From an uncultured Eggerthella sp. (GTDB lineage: Bacteria; Actinomycetota; Coriobacteriia; Coriobacteriales; Eggerthellaceae): a DNA stretch of 13,527 nt. The stretch's first letter is position 1, and the number at the start of each line of letters is the position of its first letter. The stretch covers positions 1 through 13,527 of the forward strand of contig UQVJ01000045.1 of assembly GCA_900544455.1 (NCBI GenBank). The letters run 5' to 3'. The translations under genes and the position numbers were made by a program. The notes beneath the pieces were generated by a model that did no database searches, was not told where the DNA came from, and saw only the letters and a list, made by a program, of their open reading frames with translations. Shown in pieces: positions 13,460-13,527 of this stretch.

Positions 13460-13527
13460 GTTTCTCCTTACGTGGATTTGCTACACTTTTTTAGACAGTT
13501 TAGAGAGGGGCTGAGGAACCACTCGAG

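Noticed and set aside
13230..13514. Plus-strand 94-aa frame at the right end
   Set aside because: The minus frame over the same bases has a clear GC3 coding pattern and a ribosome binding site; the plus frame runs on into the AT-rich flank and looks like its shadow.
13460..13527. Upstream continuation of the small minus-strand gene
   Set aside because: An in-frame TAG lies 24 bases before the TTG, and the flank is AT-rich and non-coding in appearance; the window ends before more can be said.

Overview
The window joins two different kinds of DNA. Positions 1 to about 6440 look like ordinary chromosome of a moderately GC-rich anaerobe. The protein style and gene mix (citrate synthase, a YdiB-type shikimate/quinate dehydrogenase, an acetate-type CoA-transferase, an MFS exporter, repeat-rich spacers) suggest a Coriobacteriia/Eggerthellaceae-like actinobacterium. 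That assignment is an inference from general impression, not a database match. From about 6440 to the end of the window the DNA is the left end of an integrative mobile element that continues past 13527.

Chromosomal part: citrate synthase on the minus strand (284-1621) with its own terminator; a 713-base spacer holding about five degenerate tandem repeats of about 36 bp; a shikimate/quinate dehydrogenase (2350-3207) with a terminator; an acetyl-CoA hydrolase/CoA-transferase family enzyme (3331-4644); a large shared hairpin (4717-4798); and a minus-strand 12-TM MFS transporter (4880-6085) with a promoter overlapped by palindromes. Upstream of the transporter lie a 127-bp REP/BIME-like inverted repeat (6238-6364) and a terminator (6402-6432).

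Junction: 6444-6492 is exactly the 3' portion of a tRNA-Thr (anticodon CGT, minus strand), from the anticodon arm to CCA, with no 5' half. This is what remains when a tyrosine-recombinase element integrates into a tRNA 3' end, so I read it as the attachment site. The regenerated full tRNA should lie beyond the right end of the window.

Mobile element: a tyrosine integrase split into two reading frames that overlap at ATGA (6700-7278 and 7275-7919), with a perfect 22-bp stem-loop directly in front of its ribosome binding site. It is followed by a near-consensus sigma-70 promoter (7921-7949) that probably drives a run of same-strand genes: an unknown 384-aa protein, a small excisionase-like HTH protein, a stand-alone RecA-fold DnaB/RepA-type helicase, a short CHC2-zinc-finger/TOPRIM primase, and a VirD4/TraG-type coupling protein. 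A small, strongly GC3-biased convergent gene (13214-13459) closes the window and resembles the region that follows the catalytic domain in MobA-type relaxases. Together these are a site-specific recombination module, a minimal helicase-primase replication module and a DNA-transfer module, i.e. an integrative conjugative or mobilizable element that may also replicate. No mating-pore genes, full relaxase or cargo are visible here.

The points most worth following are the split integrase with its hairpin leader and missing box-II histidine, the helicase-primase pair next to an unrecognised protein, the coupling protein with an altered P-loop, and the relaxase-tail-like small gene. I saw no clear evidence of a wholly new defence or biosynthetic system.
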